A program made the position numbers and the translations under genes. A model generated the notes under the pieces. That model was not told where the DNA came from. It searched no databases and saw only the letters and a list, made by a program, of their open reading frames with translations. A DNA stretch of 64,000 nucleotides, taken from the NCBI GenBank assembly GCA_009733575.1, contig ML769453.1:186001-250000 (forward strand), written 5' to 3'. Position 1 is the first letter of the stretch; each line of letters opens with the position of its first letter. The stretch is from Gymnopus androsaceus JB14. Taxonomy: Eukaryota > Basidiomycota > Agaricomycetes > Agaricales > Omphalotaceae. Positions 45,488-55,901 of this stretch are shown one piece after another.

Positions 45488-46509
45488 TAGGTTCGGAGCA
45501 AGCCCTTTGCTCCGGCCCAGTAATGGGTAATCCTTTGTCAGAAGGGGCTTGTAACAAACTCCGAAATAAGAGGGGGTGAATCAACCCTCAATAACCCATT
45601 ATATACTTTGTATTCCCTTCACTTATATAGAGTAGGTATCTATCTGAGATGCATCTGAAGGCCCTCAACTACTTAGAAACTTAATATATCAATTTCTTCA
45701 CTTGCTATGCATTGAGTAAGTTGCGTCACAACTGAAAACAAAATGGTGCTTGTTCTCATAGATAAATTGATACTGAAATGATACTAGTGGTTAAGGACAC
45801 TAAGAATGACCCTATGATCCTATTACTGATGTGGTTTGAGGTCCCGGACAGGGAAGCACATCTCGCGTTTGAATTTCGACCAGCGAGGGGCTGATGTCAC
45901 GGAAGTCACATATGTCACCAGAGGCAGCAAGCAGCATCCAATGCAAAGTTGACTACCTGAAATGGCCTAAAATATAGCTTAGTGGATTCCAAATGGTTTC
46001 ATGTATCTGTGGCACACCGTGTATTAAGGTTGAGTTGGGCCAAGAGGTTTGAGACTCGTCAAAGCCATTGTGTGGTGTAGCTTCTGGTACTGTTGAGCTA
46101 CAACAAGCATGTATGGGATAAATGGGGGGTATGAAAAGTGCTAGACATATTTGACTATATCCTTAGAATCGTTTGAGAAGAACTTGAAGACTCACCTAGA
46201 CAATTTTCTCAAAATCGCGACACTTCAATGCGCGGATTCCATGTTCTACCAGGTCGAAATATGACATTATAAAATAAGTTATATATAAACTACAAATGAA
46301 GCTGAGGTGACAGTGGGTTGTACTGATCTAGAAGAGCAGATTACTCACCAAAAGTTAGTGGAAAAAGTGAGAAGTGCAAGCTCGAGGCAAGCAACAACTA
46401 CCCCCCTTGATTTCGGAGTTTGATACAAGCCCCTTCTACGAAGCTTTGTTTGTTCACCAAACAAGATCCCAAAAGGGATGCGGAGTGATCGGGGCTTGAT
46501 CCGAACCTA
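45488..46509 (-). mobile_element. Mutator-like element copy 2 (1022 bp), opposite orientation
   Basis: Same length as and nearly identical to copy 1, but inverted. Flanks are CGTCTGGAT (45479-45487) and CATCTGGAT (46510-46518), an 8-of-9 match. Only a few differences from copy 1 are seen. Confidence 0.92.
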
Positions 46510-46523
46510 CATCTGGATCGACA

Positions 46524-47439
46524 CAAGGGGGATCTGACAGCCGAATTTCCGAAAACATCCATGATCATCCTTCGTCCGGTCCGTGAGCGCTAAAACTTTC
46601 AGACAGCAAAAACATTTGAAGACCTTTAACTTTCAGTAGTCCTTAGTAGACAATTTTTTGAATAGACAGTAATTCTTTTATAGACCTTAAAATCGAGTCT
46701 CTGAATCCATTTGAGGTTTAAGCAAGAATTGAAAGAATTGCAAGCGAAATACTAAAATGTGTAGTGTAATACTATGGTGCCATTTAGAATCACACATGCA
46801 CTGCCATGAGTCATACGACTCCATCATTCCGTCACTCCGACAACTCAAGCTTCTATTACAGCTGATTGCGAAATCGTAGCACAGTTTCGCAGAAACACTG
46901 TTTACTGATGGTGTTTACAGCACAAATAAAAATGACGAAATTGGTTACCCCGCCGCACGCCGCATGGTCACCTGGCAGTTTTCAAAGCCTCCTCGACGAC
47001 ACCAGATCACTATAACAGGACTCGAGACTTTATTCTACTGACCGTAGATGGGTGAATGTGCAATTTACGGGTGGTGGAGGACTGTTTTTTGGTTAGCAAA
47101 AGAGTGAAGATAGCTTTTTTTTCAGCGGGATAACGGCAAGTGGAGCAAATTTGTTTGTTGTCGTAAACACCATCAGTAAAGAGTGTTTCTGCAAAACTGT
47201 GCTACGATTTCGCAATCAGCTGTACTGTGCTACATAATTCATTATATTTTGTACTCAGAGGTTGGATTAGATGCATGAAACACAAAATGCAGCGAAATTG
47301 TAAAGAAAAACAACGAAAAGCAGCAAAAAGCACTGTGTGGTAGCACCGGACCACGGGATTTCCTAATTTGGGATCATGATCATGGTACCTGTAAACTTTT
47401 AGGGACGATATCGTTAATTTTGATTTCCGATCCCCCTTG
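46524..47439. mobile_element. 916 bp DNA transposon with 8 bp TSD (hAT/KDZ-like)
   Basis: TIR CAAGGGGGATC ... GATCCCCCTTG, flanked by GATCGACA on both sides (46516-46523 and 47440-47447). It contains a second element at 46857-47224, and no transposase. Confidence 0.85.
46857..47224. mobile_element. 368 bp MITE nested in the 916 bp element
   Basis: The ends TACAGCTGATTGCGAAATCG... and its reverse complement at 47205-47224 extend to about 60 bp of near-perfect inverted repeat (to GATGGTGTTTAC). The termini carry TA. Confidence 0.88.
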
Positions 47440-47502
47440 GATCGACATAGCTTGGTGACCTGCCTTCCATGAGGTTGGTGAAAGTGTCGAACCTCGATAG
47501 AA

Positions 47503-47748
47503 GGCTTGGTAAAACGGAAGCAAAAGTTGGCGGAGAGTTTAAGCGCCCTGAATGTAGAAATTTAAAACCTTCCTAATCGGGCCTACGGTGGGCGGAATGT
47601 AGAAACTCCGATGTGGCGATGCTCCTTATCTCGCACTGCAGCACCAATTAGGCAAGTTTAAAAATATATATAAGGCTAATCAAATGACTGATTAGCTATA
47701 ATAAGTCATTGGAAAGTCTCCGCCAGCTTTTGCTTCCGTTTTCCAGGC
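47503..47748. mobile_element. About 246 bp MITE splitting the shared repeat
   Basis: AAAACGGAAGCAAAAGTTGG (47511) pairs with CCAGCTTTTGCTTCCGTTTT (47723-47742), extending outward to GGCTTGG / CCAGGCC and inward to GGCGGAGA / TCTCCGCC. It interrupts the sequence seen intact at 37863-37970. The target duplication is not clear. Confidence 0.8.
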
Positions 47749-47806
47749 CCCTCTACGAGGTTTCTAGTTTTCTACCGTCAACCTCTAGAGAGGACTGCTT
47801 TAGGCC

Positions 47807-48210
47807 TACACTGGCAGCCAAAACTGATGAACCCCCCATTTTCAGAAATTTTATTCCCATGGCCCCAGAATTCCTCACTCCTTGATAATTTGAAATTTTT
47901 TACCTCTGATTTTTTGTAGTGCAGGTAGAAAATAGATACATCCAGTGAAATAGCAAACTCCGGAGGTTGAAAGACCTCAAACTCCACCAGGGAAGCATGA
48001 GATGACATTTGACCTCATAACCTTTAATCATGTTTGCAACCCTACAAAACCCTCACCAACAGCCCGAAGCTACACTTTCTGCACAAAAAGATGAAGAATT
48101 GTGGCCTCTGCAACTGACACCAAAGCGGTGGTCAGGAAACAACAGGGTCTGGGAGCCGTGGGAATAGAATTTCCGAAAACAGGGGGTTCATCAGTTTTGG
48201 CCGCCATGTA
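47807..48210. mobile_element. 404 bp MITE, TA-flanked
   Basis: TACACTGGCAGCCAAAACTG and CAGTTTTGGCCGCCATGTA are the ends of inverted repeats of about 43 bp (through GATGAACCCCC and the AAATT region) with a few mismatches. TA termini suggest the Tc1/mariner group. Confidence 0.82.
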
Positions 48211-48475
48211 GGATCAACAATTAGAGCTATTCTCTTGTCCCTCACCCACCCATTCCTGGACTTGAATCATTAACCAGCATTATCAAACATTCCGGCCTTG
48301 GTCATCCACATGTTTATAATTATAGTGAGTATTTGCCCACCCACATGGGGCCAAGCCCCTGCCAAACCTCATCAACTAGGATTCCATACTGACCACTATT
48401 GTCCTATTGTATATATACTCTAGCTTGCTTATCTTATCTTGTTCACCCCCCAGTCAAAATAATCCTGCCAAAAGT

Positions 48476-49551
48476 CAGCCTCCTTCCCAGGCTTTGGGAC
48501 TTCATGGTCCATTTGAGCTGAATTAGAAAAGATACGAATAACTCTCACAATGAGTTGCTTTGCTAGAAGGGACTTGGGACAAAGTGCTTTGGAATCAGGG
48601 AGTCAATCAAGCTCATATGAGTCATATCTCTTTCATTTTTTGACCAAGTCAATTACTGTAAGAGGCTAAATGGTAGTTCAGAAGCACGTCTACTCTACCG
48701 TCAGCTTCAATAAATTATTAAACAAAAAATTTGTATAATTATCCACTGTGCAAGTCATGTTACCTTCAAAAATGTAAGCCAAAAGAATGTGTTAAAAAAG
48801 CTGTCAAATAATGCTCCAATTGCCTTCAAAGTTGGGCATAGCATTAATTGGCATCTTGGTAGGCTACTGGTATGCTTGGAGTAATTAACACTTGAATGTG
48901 GAACAATACATACACTGTTCAAAACAGCAACCTCAAGATTTGTGCGCTTATCATTCTACATGTGATATCAGATCACGGGTTTCTGACTCCCCTGAATTGG
49001 AGCACCTTGGCACAAGCCTCTTTGTCGGAAAGGTGAATAAACTCAACCAAAAAAATACATGAACAAACAATTTCACCAGACTGCTGACAGAGAGGCTTGG
49101 AACAAACCTATGTCCCTTTGAGCTTGAGGCACCTCTTTATTTGTATTTGGTTTTTTAGGGCACCTAAGGGTGCTTACAGAATTTTACAATACATTTCTTC
49201 CATAAGTTACGAGAATGCATTGTTTGGAGCCATGAGGAGCTCTTGGAGATTAAGAATATATAGGTTGTCACAGTAGCTGGGCCTGAGCTAGGTCTTTTAA
49301 TACATACAAATAAACAGTTGTGTCAAACTTGAAGGGGCACAGAATTATGCGAAACCCTGTACCTGTCCCTATGCCTGGCAGATTACGCCACATATCTTGT
49401 TTGGCTTCAGCGCTTTAGCATGCTGTGTACAATAACTTTTATATTGGAGCCAAACAAGACATGCACCATAATCCACCAGGTGTAGGGACAGGTATCTTTT
49501 CTAATTTGGCTCAAACAGACCATGAAGTCCCGAAGCCTGGGAAGGAGGCTG
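48476..49551. mobile_element. 1076 bp Mutator-like element, second family
   Basis: TIRs of about 58 bp begin CAGCCTCCTTCCCAGGCTT and run through GGGACTTCATGGTC to AATTAGAAAAGATAC. The exact 9 bp duplication GCCAAAAGT flanks the element (48467-48475, 49552-49560). Inside are further inverted segments, e.g. around 49365 and 49490 (TAGGGACAGGT). No transposase ORF. Confidence 0.88.
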
Positions 49552-49754
49552 GCCAAAAGTGTAAAAAAATTCACTCAAACAAAATACTAACTGATTCATA
49601 CACTTTCATATGCACTGACTTGAAAAATTGTTGAAATAGCAGAATGGATTCTCAAATTGAATGGTAGTAGAGGACATGGTTGAGCTAGTTTAGATAGAAG
49701 TTAACAGCTATAAAAAGTGCTCAATTTTTGCAATGCAGATTTCAACATAGCCAG

Positions 49755-51015
49755 TACTATTGATGACCTGGAAGTTAAAAAGGACCCGGATAAAAAATCA
49801 CAATAAATCACTTGCGGTGCTTGCACATCGCACTCTTTCTGCTTAAAACTTTTAATACTCGGGCCCACAGAAAGTAACGGCCCGGCCATGCCCCTTCCCC
49901 AAAGAACAGTGAATATCTTTTGAAGATTGCAGTATTTTTACATCAAACAACTTGTATTCTTCATCTGCTGCATGTACTCCCTTGATTCCGTGCACTGGGA
50001 ATCAAGGAACCGTGGGAATTCTTTGCTTAATTCAGGCAATAAGATTTTTGGCAGTTTTGCATTGACTCCTCATACCACCTTCTATTTTTGAGTAAAAATT
50101 ATGAAAAAATTGGAACTCCCCATTTTTAATATCTGGCTTTTCATGTGTAAAAAAATCCAGGGACAGAAGGAAATATGTAACCTTGTACAATTTTAAGATC
50201 TTACAATTTGCTAAATATAGCAGCTAACTTGCAGAGGCATATTTTTTGAAGGTGCAAGAACAATTTCATTGAATATGTAGACCAAGTCTGTAACTTGAAT
50301 GAAGTGAAAATATCCATTTGTTCAAAAGTTACAAGCAAAAAAGTGATGGGCCATTACTTTCTGTGGGCCCGAGTATAAGGTGTTGTACATGTTTTAAAGA
50401 CATCTGTCTATTTACTTTGAAGGAATATTGTGAGGAAAAAATTCAGGATTATTGAACTTGTGCAAAATCACACTTTTTTCAGGTTCACATGAGCTTCTTG
50501 ATTTTTAGAGCCATAAATACTTCACGGGCAAGTATAAGATTTCAACAGCACCTTTGGTACATGTATATAATTAGTACTGCCAGCCCATTAAGGTGCCCAA
50601 CATGTGGTTGTGGTTTTGCGAGCAAAAATGCCCAAAAAGTGCAGTTTCAGACACTGCCAATTGCTGTTAAGCCCTCTTTTAACTTCTCTGCCAATTTCAA
50701 GGGTCTCATCAGCTCCCTCTGGTATCCTTCCAAACATCTCTTAAAAATCACCAAAGTTAATGGAAAGACTCTTTAATAGGGATGTTTTGCAAAGTTTGAC
50801 AGCAAATTTTGTATGGCATGATGTAGTGCAAACTCTATGGAGTGTGGCCAAATTGGCTGTACATTATGGCAAATTTTGGAGCAGCAAAATTTGTTGCCCT
50901 GAAACATCCCTAATATCTTAAATATATTCTCCCAAAATCCAGGAGCCATCCATTGAGAACTGCAAAAGTTTTTCTATATAGACATTTTTTTTAAACTTCC
51001 AGGTCATCAATAGTA
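49755..51015. mobile_element. 1261 bp TA-flanked element
   Basis: TACTATTGATGACCTGGAAG at the left pairs with CTTCCAGGTCATCAATAGTA at the right. The termini carry TA. It contains the nested element at 49856-50375. Short frames inside have no transposase features. Confidence 0.8.
49856..50375. mobile_element. 520 bp MITE nested in the 1261 bp element
   Basis: TACTCGGGCCCACAGAAAGT and ACTTTCTGTGGGCCCGAGTA are perfect ends, continuing AA(C/T)GGCCC. TA termini. Confidence 0.85.
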
Positions 51016-51153
51016 TTATTCAGCTGTATCTTTTTGCTCAATTTCCACATTTATATTACTTAAATAAACCTTATTATCTCATTAAACTCATAGATTTTTG
51101 ACTTATTTCGAAGTGAACTTATTTTTGAGACTCATTATTATTAATGTTTTACT

Positions 51154-51532
51154 TACTGTACCGTTTCAACCAAAAGTTCAGTCACAGGTCACATCAATCC
51201 AAATTGAACAGTTCACAGCAGGCTGTCACTGGTCATTCTGGGTTGTGAACACCATGACAACCAAAACAGCAAAAAACCCTCAAAAATGGTCCAAAAATGC
51301 TAGGGAAATTCAAATTTGCTCCATCTACCTGCAAACAAGCCAGAAACAACTCCAAAAATAAGGTAACAAGTTACTGGGCACTCATGCAGTGGCTCAGTGA
51401 ACCCCTATGCACCCTGCAAGTGAACTGGTCACAACTATGTCACAGCTCACTTCCATCTGTGAACACCAAAAATTCTGAACAGGGCATGTCATGGGTCACA
51501 TACTATAAACTTTTGGTCGAAACGGTACAGTA
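51154..51532. mobile_element. 379 bp MITE, TACTGTA family
   Basis: TACTGTACCGTTTCAACCAA and its complement at 51513-51532 form 25 bp TIRs with one mismatch. It shares the TACTGTA start with the elements at 35840 and 52767. Confidence 0.85.
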
Positions 51533-51794
51533 GTCTCTTATAAACAGACAACTACACAATTGTAACAATGTGTAGAGAGTCCGATGTCACCTAAGGTGGA
51601 TCATTTGGGCACTTGTATTTAGATGCCAATATCTGATGTAATCTCCTCCAATCCAACTTGGACCAACTCGGAACACTGCCAAAACACTGTATTCCTCCAA
51701 TCTGCCATATTGCAAAAGCATAAATGCATTGAATTTTAGTTCTTAAATGACTTTCTTGAGTCAAGGGCTTAATTTGAATAAATTCATTTGTTAT

Positions 51795-52321
51795 CACTCC
51801 ACAGGATCCATTAAAATATGGCTGTAATTTAGTAACAAAAAACATTTTGTAAATGATATGATATTTCGCAAGATTTTTTGTATGAAAAAGAACTAAGATT
51901 TCCCCCAAAAAATGAATGGGGAATAAGCTTCATTTCCTTTCAAAAGTGAAGGTCTTTTACAATTGGGAAAGATAGTCTTTTACTCATGTAAAAGCTTAAC
52001 TATTACACCCTAACAATGCAGTAGCAACAAGACAAAGGTTCTTTGTCTCATGTAATTTTCTAACTATTACACTGTAGCAACAAAACAAAGCACCATTGGC
52101 TTGTTAGGGTGTAATAGTTAAACTTTTATGCGAGTAAAAGACCATCTCTCCTTAGTGCAAAAGACCTTCACTTTCAAAGGTAAATGAAGTACTTTCTCCA
52201 TTCATTTTTCAGGGGAAATCTTAGTTCTTTTTCATACAAAAAATCATGCAAAATATTATATCATCTACAAAATGTTTTTCATTACTAATTACAGCCATAT
52301 TTTAATGGATCCTGCGGAGTG
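51795..52321. mobile_element. Foldback element with arms of about 240 bp
   Basis: CACTCCACAGGATCCATT...AAATATGGCTGTAAT at the left matches, reversed, ATTACAGCCATATTT...GGATCCTGCGGAGTG at the right. Homology runs almost to the centre (GTTAGGGTGTAATAGTTAA), leaving a loop of only about 35 bp. It would fold into a long hairpin. Confidence 0.85.
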
Positions 52322-52766
52322 TATCAGAAGAGAGTGAGTATACTTAGTGTTAATTTTTGGTTAATTTCAGCCATCATTTCAAGGGAAAGTGAAGATTTTG
52401 GAGTGTTAGGTATTCATAAGGCAATATTAATAATTACACTGGTGTAGGCCAGGAAACCATAAAACAACTTAAGTGCAGTGTTGAACATTGAAACAAAGAC
52501 ACTGGTATGGTTTCAGCAGGGCGCCAAGATTATGTAAGATTAGTAATAAGACACAAGTGCCCAAGTGGCCGATACTTAAAAAATAGATTATGTTTTACTA
52601 GCCTTAACTTATGACTTGGAACACCTCACTTAAGTATTTTTAACTCAAGTTCAAGTATAACTATTTATCAAGTTAAATATTACTTACTTCATGATGAATC
52701 TGATTTGATCCCATCAACAGAATTTTACTTGTACACAGTCTACAGGCACCCATGCAGTTTGGCACT

Positions 52767-52920
52767 TACTGTATCATTTCAATCGAGAGTTCATCAATTC
52801 TGAAATTTTTGACCAAAATAAATACAAAATAAATACAGAAAATTGAGAAAAAATTAAAACCACACTCCGATTTTTTTGAGGATGACGGATGACTGAGCTC
52901 TTGACCAAAATGGTACCTTA
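52767..52920. mobile_element. Diverged TACTGTA-family MITE
   Basis: It starts TACTGTATCATTTCAATCG and ends CCAAAATGGTACCTTA. The interior (AAATACAAAATAAATACAGA, GAAAAAATTAAAA, GGATGACTGA) parallels the 35840 element. Confidence 0.65.
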
Positions 52921-53046
52921 CTTTATGTAATTATATGTAGATAAATTGGGGTGTCTACTGTTCTTTAATGATATTTATACACATTATAATTCAATGTACT
53001 AGTTTATTGAAGCTATTTAGCTTGTAATCCTAGTTCTAGATAATTC

Positions 53047-53121
53047 TCAGGCTGTCCCTCAGGCTTCTTCAGGCTGCCCCAGGTTCCCTCAGGTTGTACT
53101 CAGGTTGTGCTCAGGCTGCAA
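53047..53121. repeat. CTCAGGCT-type minisatellite
   Basis: Imperfect 10-12 bp units around CTCAGGCTG / CTCAGGTTG are repeated about seven times. Confidence 0.65.
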
Positions 53122-53131
53122 TGTGTCAGTG

Positions 53132-53420
53132 ACTAGTTCCCCACAACACAAGGTACCAGGTGTCATGACTTCCAACTTGGGCAAAGAAACAAACAGTAAG
53201 GGAAAGAGAAGATGATACTGAGAACTAGGAGGTATTGACAAGATTGAAGCTAAGGACTATGCTACAGCTACAACTACTATATATACTAAAGTACAAACCC
53301 TAAGCCCATAGCCCTATACCCTGACTATGCAGTAACAATGCATGAAATGATGAAAGACAACAAGTAAATAACAACAATAAGGAATGATAGGTCAATCATA
53401 CAAGTATGGACATGCTAGCA
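53132..53420. repeat. Repeat copy X, shared with 59182-59460
   Basis: ACTAGTTCCCCACAA, AAGGTACCAGG, GAGAACTAGGAGGTATTGAC and AAGCTAAGGACTATGCTA occur in the same order in both places. It is a likely piece of a retroelement or LTR. Confidence 0.75.
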
Positions 53421-53524
53421 TGTGTTATGATTGGAAACAATCATACTCTGATCAACAGAACCCTAATAATGTAAACACAACCAATCAATATGGCTGCATG
53501 TTGGGATTTTGAGTTTGTAAGAAC

Positions 53525-54120
53525 TAGAGATGTCAGGGAGTCAGAGTCTTTGGCAGGTACCCAAGGGTAGATCTGTGGGAAAACCCATAGGTCAGATGAT
53601 CCGCAGATCCGGGTTAGTAATTCCCACGGTGAGACAGGATGAGCAGGCTCGGAGCCTGGATGCTAGCTCAAACGAGACAAGTGCTATGTATAAGGTGAAG
53701 AACTGCTACAAACATGTGGCAATCTACGACAAACACCAGGCTGGGTGCCTTCCTGGACCGGGATCCCCTACTCCAACAGATCGCTCAAGGTTACAGGTCA
53801 GCATCTAAAAAATCTGAATTTCTATGAGTAATAATTGTACACATTATTTGTTTAATTTTTAAGATTTAAACAACACATATGAGTATTTGACTGATATTGA
53901 TACTAAGCACAGGTCAGAATGGTTGGGTACAAGTTCAAAAACCCACATTTTCAATGAATCATTAAGGGTACCCATGGGTTGACCTGTGAGGATCAGTAAA
54001 CCCACAGGTCAGGTCAAAAGTCCAAGGGTCATCAACAGGTCACAGGTCCAGGTCCATAGGCATCAAAAACCTGTGGATCAGAGTCCAGGTAATCTGTGGG
54101 TTGACTTGTTGACATCTCTA
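53525..54120. mobile_element. 596 bp hAT MITE
   Basis: TIR TAGAGATGTCA ... TGACATCTCTA with the exact 8 bp duplication GTAAGAAC (53517-53524, 54121-54128), the hAT signature. The ends are enriched in GGTC/CAGGT-type motifs. It is inserted in or next to a retroelement integrase relic. Confidence 0.9.
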
Positions 54121-54128
54121 GTAAGAAC

Positions 54129-54326
54129 TTCAGTCAACTTTCTCTAGTACTTACTTCAAAGGGTCCAAAATATTTGTTTTCCAACTTCTTCATTGGGTGA
54201 CTTGTTGTAATGTTTATTCCCTAGAGCCACACCTTGTCTCCTACTTTGTCTCCTACTTTGTACTCCCTTGACTTACTATGTTTCTTATTGTAGTAGCAAG
54301 TCGTGTCTTTAGTGGCTTTCTTTAGT
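54129..54326 (-). pseudogene. Ty3/gypsy integrase C-terminal relic
   Basis: On the minus strand the translation has YYNKKHSKSREYKVGDK, then VGDKVWL, NITTSHPMKKLENKYFGPFE. This is the C-terminal end of chromovirus-type integrases (GPF motif). A small in-frame duplication (VGDKVGDK) and stop codons are present. It is cut by the hAT element on one side and by the LTR-like sequence on the other. Confidence 0.65.
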
Positions 54327-55360
54327 GCTGAATGTTGGAATGTCAAAGGTAAATTTAGTATTGAGCTATACATGGAACACTTTCTCATAGTCTGCACTTG
54401 TTTGTATCACCGTCCCATGCACTCCACATATATTGTCTCGCAGACTCCACTCAGTCTCTTGCCGTATCTACTTACTATCTTGCAGTACCCACTTCACCAT
54501 ATGGACAGTAGCCACAAGTATTCATGCAGTAGCCACTTGCCTGATATATCATTTGTACATAGGACTATATATAAAGCCTAGTACCATACCCTGTAATACC
54601 ACTGTTGTCCCCCCATCAATCTGTGTGATTGTTACTACTAAGTCCTGTGTGGACTTACTGCTGCTACAGTTGAATACCTCATATGGAATACAGTTGGGGT
54701 AGGCCCAAACCATATTCCATATGGTGGATATTCCATACTATATAAAGTCAGTTTTTACCAGTCATTTATGTCTAAAAATGTGTGTTTCAAGCATTTCTGA
54801 GTGTATTACAAGTAATTGAATCTATTTATGACCTATTTGCAACCAAAAAGTCCATGATCCAGGTCAAATACCTCAAGCCAGTTGCTCAATGTAAGGTCTA
54901 CATTACATTGATGCAATGACTTTAGCAGTTGTACACAGTTGATCAGTATGTTTGTGTGGCTAAATTGGTTGGTTGTTTGACATTTTGGTGAAATATCCGA
55001 GTTTTTGGGATGGTTTATTTAGGCATGATTGAGTGAATAAATGCAAAACAGAAATTATGCCACAAATCAAGCGACTTCAACTCCAATACACATGAAAATA
55101 CTAAATATCTAAAAGTTTTGTTTTGATGTAAGGGCAGAATTTATGACTAAATTGGTCACTGCAATATGGAATATCCCCCAAAATTTTGCCAATATCATAT
55201 TCCATATTCCGGAGTACAGATCCATGAAATATCCCTGCCTCCCAAGTTGGGAAATGGAATACCCCATTCCATATGATGGATATTTCATATGACCTTATTC
55301 CATATGAGGTATTGGACTGTACTTCCTATTTAGGAATACAACTCTAATAGGTTATAGGCT
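54327..55360 (+). mobile_element. LTR-like sequence interrupted by a MITE
   Basis: It begins TGTTGGAATGTC, as many copia-type LTRs do, and has a TATA-like TATATATAAAG at about 54570. After the inserted element at 54665-55321 it continues to ACTCTAATAGGTTATAGGC, which could be LTR end plus primer site. No clear 5 bp duplication was found. Confidence 0.4.
54665..55321. mobile_element. 657 bp MITE, TA-flanked
   Basis: TACAGTTGAATACCTCATAT and the reverse complement of TACAGTCCAATACCTCATAT are the ends, giving TIRs of about 26 bp with two mismatches. The interior repeats CCATATGG-type motifs (ATTCCATATG) several times. Confidence 0.8.
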
Positions 55361-55439
55361 TGGCCTTAACCATTGACACATCATATTGCTGTAACCCTTG
55401 TTCATGCCACCTAGGCCAAATCCTGCACCTCTACAAACT

Positions 55440-55901
55440 TGACAGGAGATAAAGGCATCGGAACAAGTACCACCACCAGTAACTCAACAACATTCCATAG
55501 CATCTGAACAAGGCAGCTCATCAAGTAGTAAAGCTGTAATACCACAGCAGAAACAAATACCATCACCTCCCACAGATGACACTGTTCCTTGCAAAGGAAA
55601 CCCACACATCTTTGGTGTTGACAAATTAATTGACAGATACAAGCACCAACTCACTGGAAGGTGGAGCCAGTGCAATAAGCAACATTGTCCAAATCAATAT
55701 GACATACCTTGGACAGGCAAATTAGCAAATTTTGCAAGAGCCATGGCAAAAAAACAGGAGGAAATTATCAGAACTCACCTACAGCATATTGCCAACAATG
55801 AAGATAATGATGACAAAGAGGATACTGAAGCACCTATTGCTCAGCCAATTGCATCATCCTCACAGCAGCATACTCCTGCTCCATTGCAATCACCGCACTG
55901 A
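55440..55901 (+). CDS. Open frame without ATG near its start, probable retroelement fragment
   Basis: About 150 codons are open from 55440 to the TGA at 55899-55901. The frame has a Gln/Ser-rich stretch (SIASEQGSSSSKAVIPQQKQ), then DKLIDRYKHQLTGRWSQCNK and PWTGKLANFARAMAKKQEE, and an acidic tail NNEDNDDKEDTE. No start codon is near its beginning. The Cys pair (QCNKQHC) and basic composition suggest a transposon-derived protein, but no family is recognised. Confidence 0.3.

Noticed and set aside
45333..45530. 65-codon ORF across the two MULEs
   Set aside because: It spans the end of copy 1, the spacer and the start of copy 2, so it is not a gene.
50765..50925. TAGGGATGTTT ... AACATCCCTA pair as another hAT MITE
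   Set aside because: The ends are inverted repeats, but the flanking bases do not give an 8 bp duplication, so boundaries are unproven.
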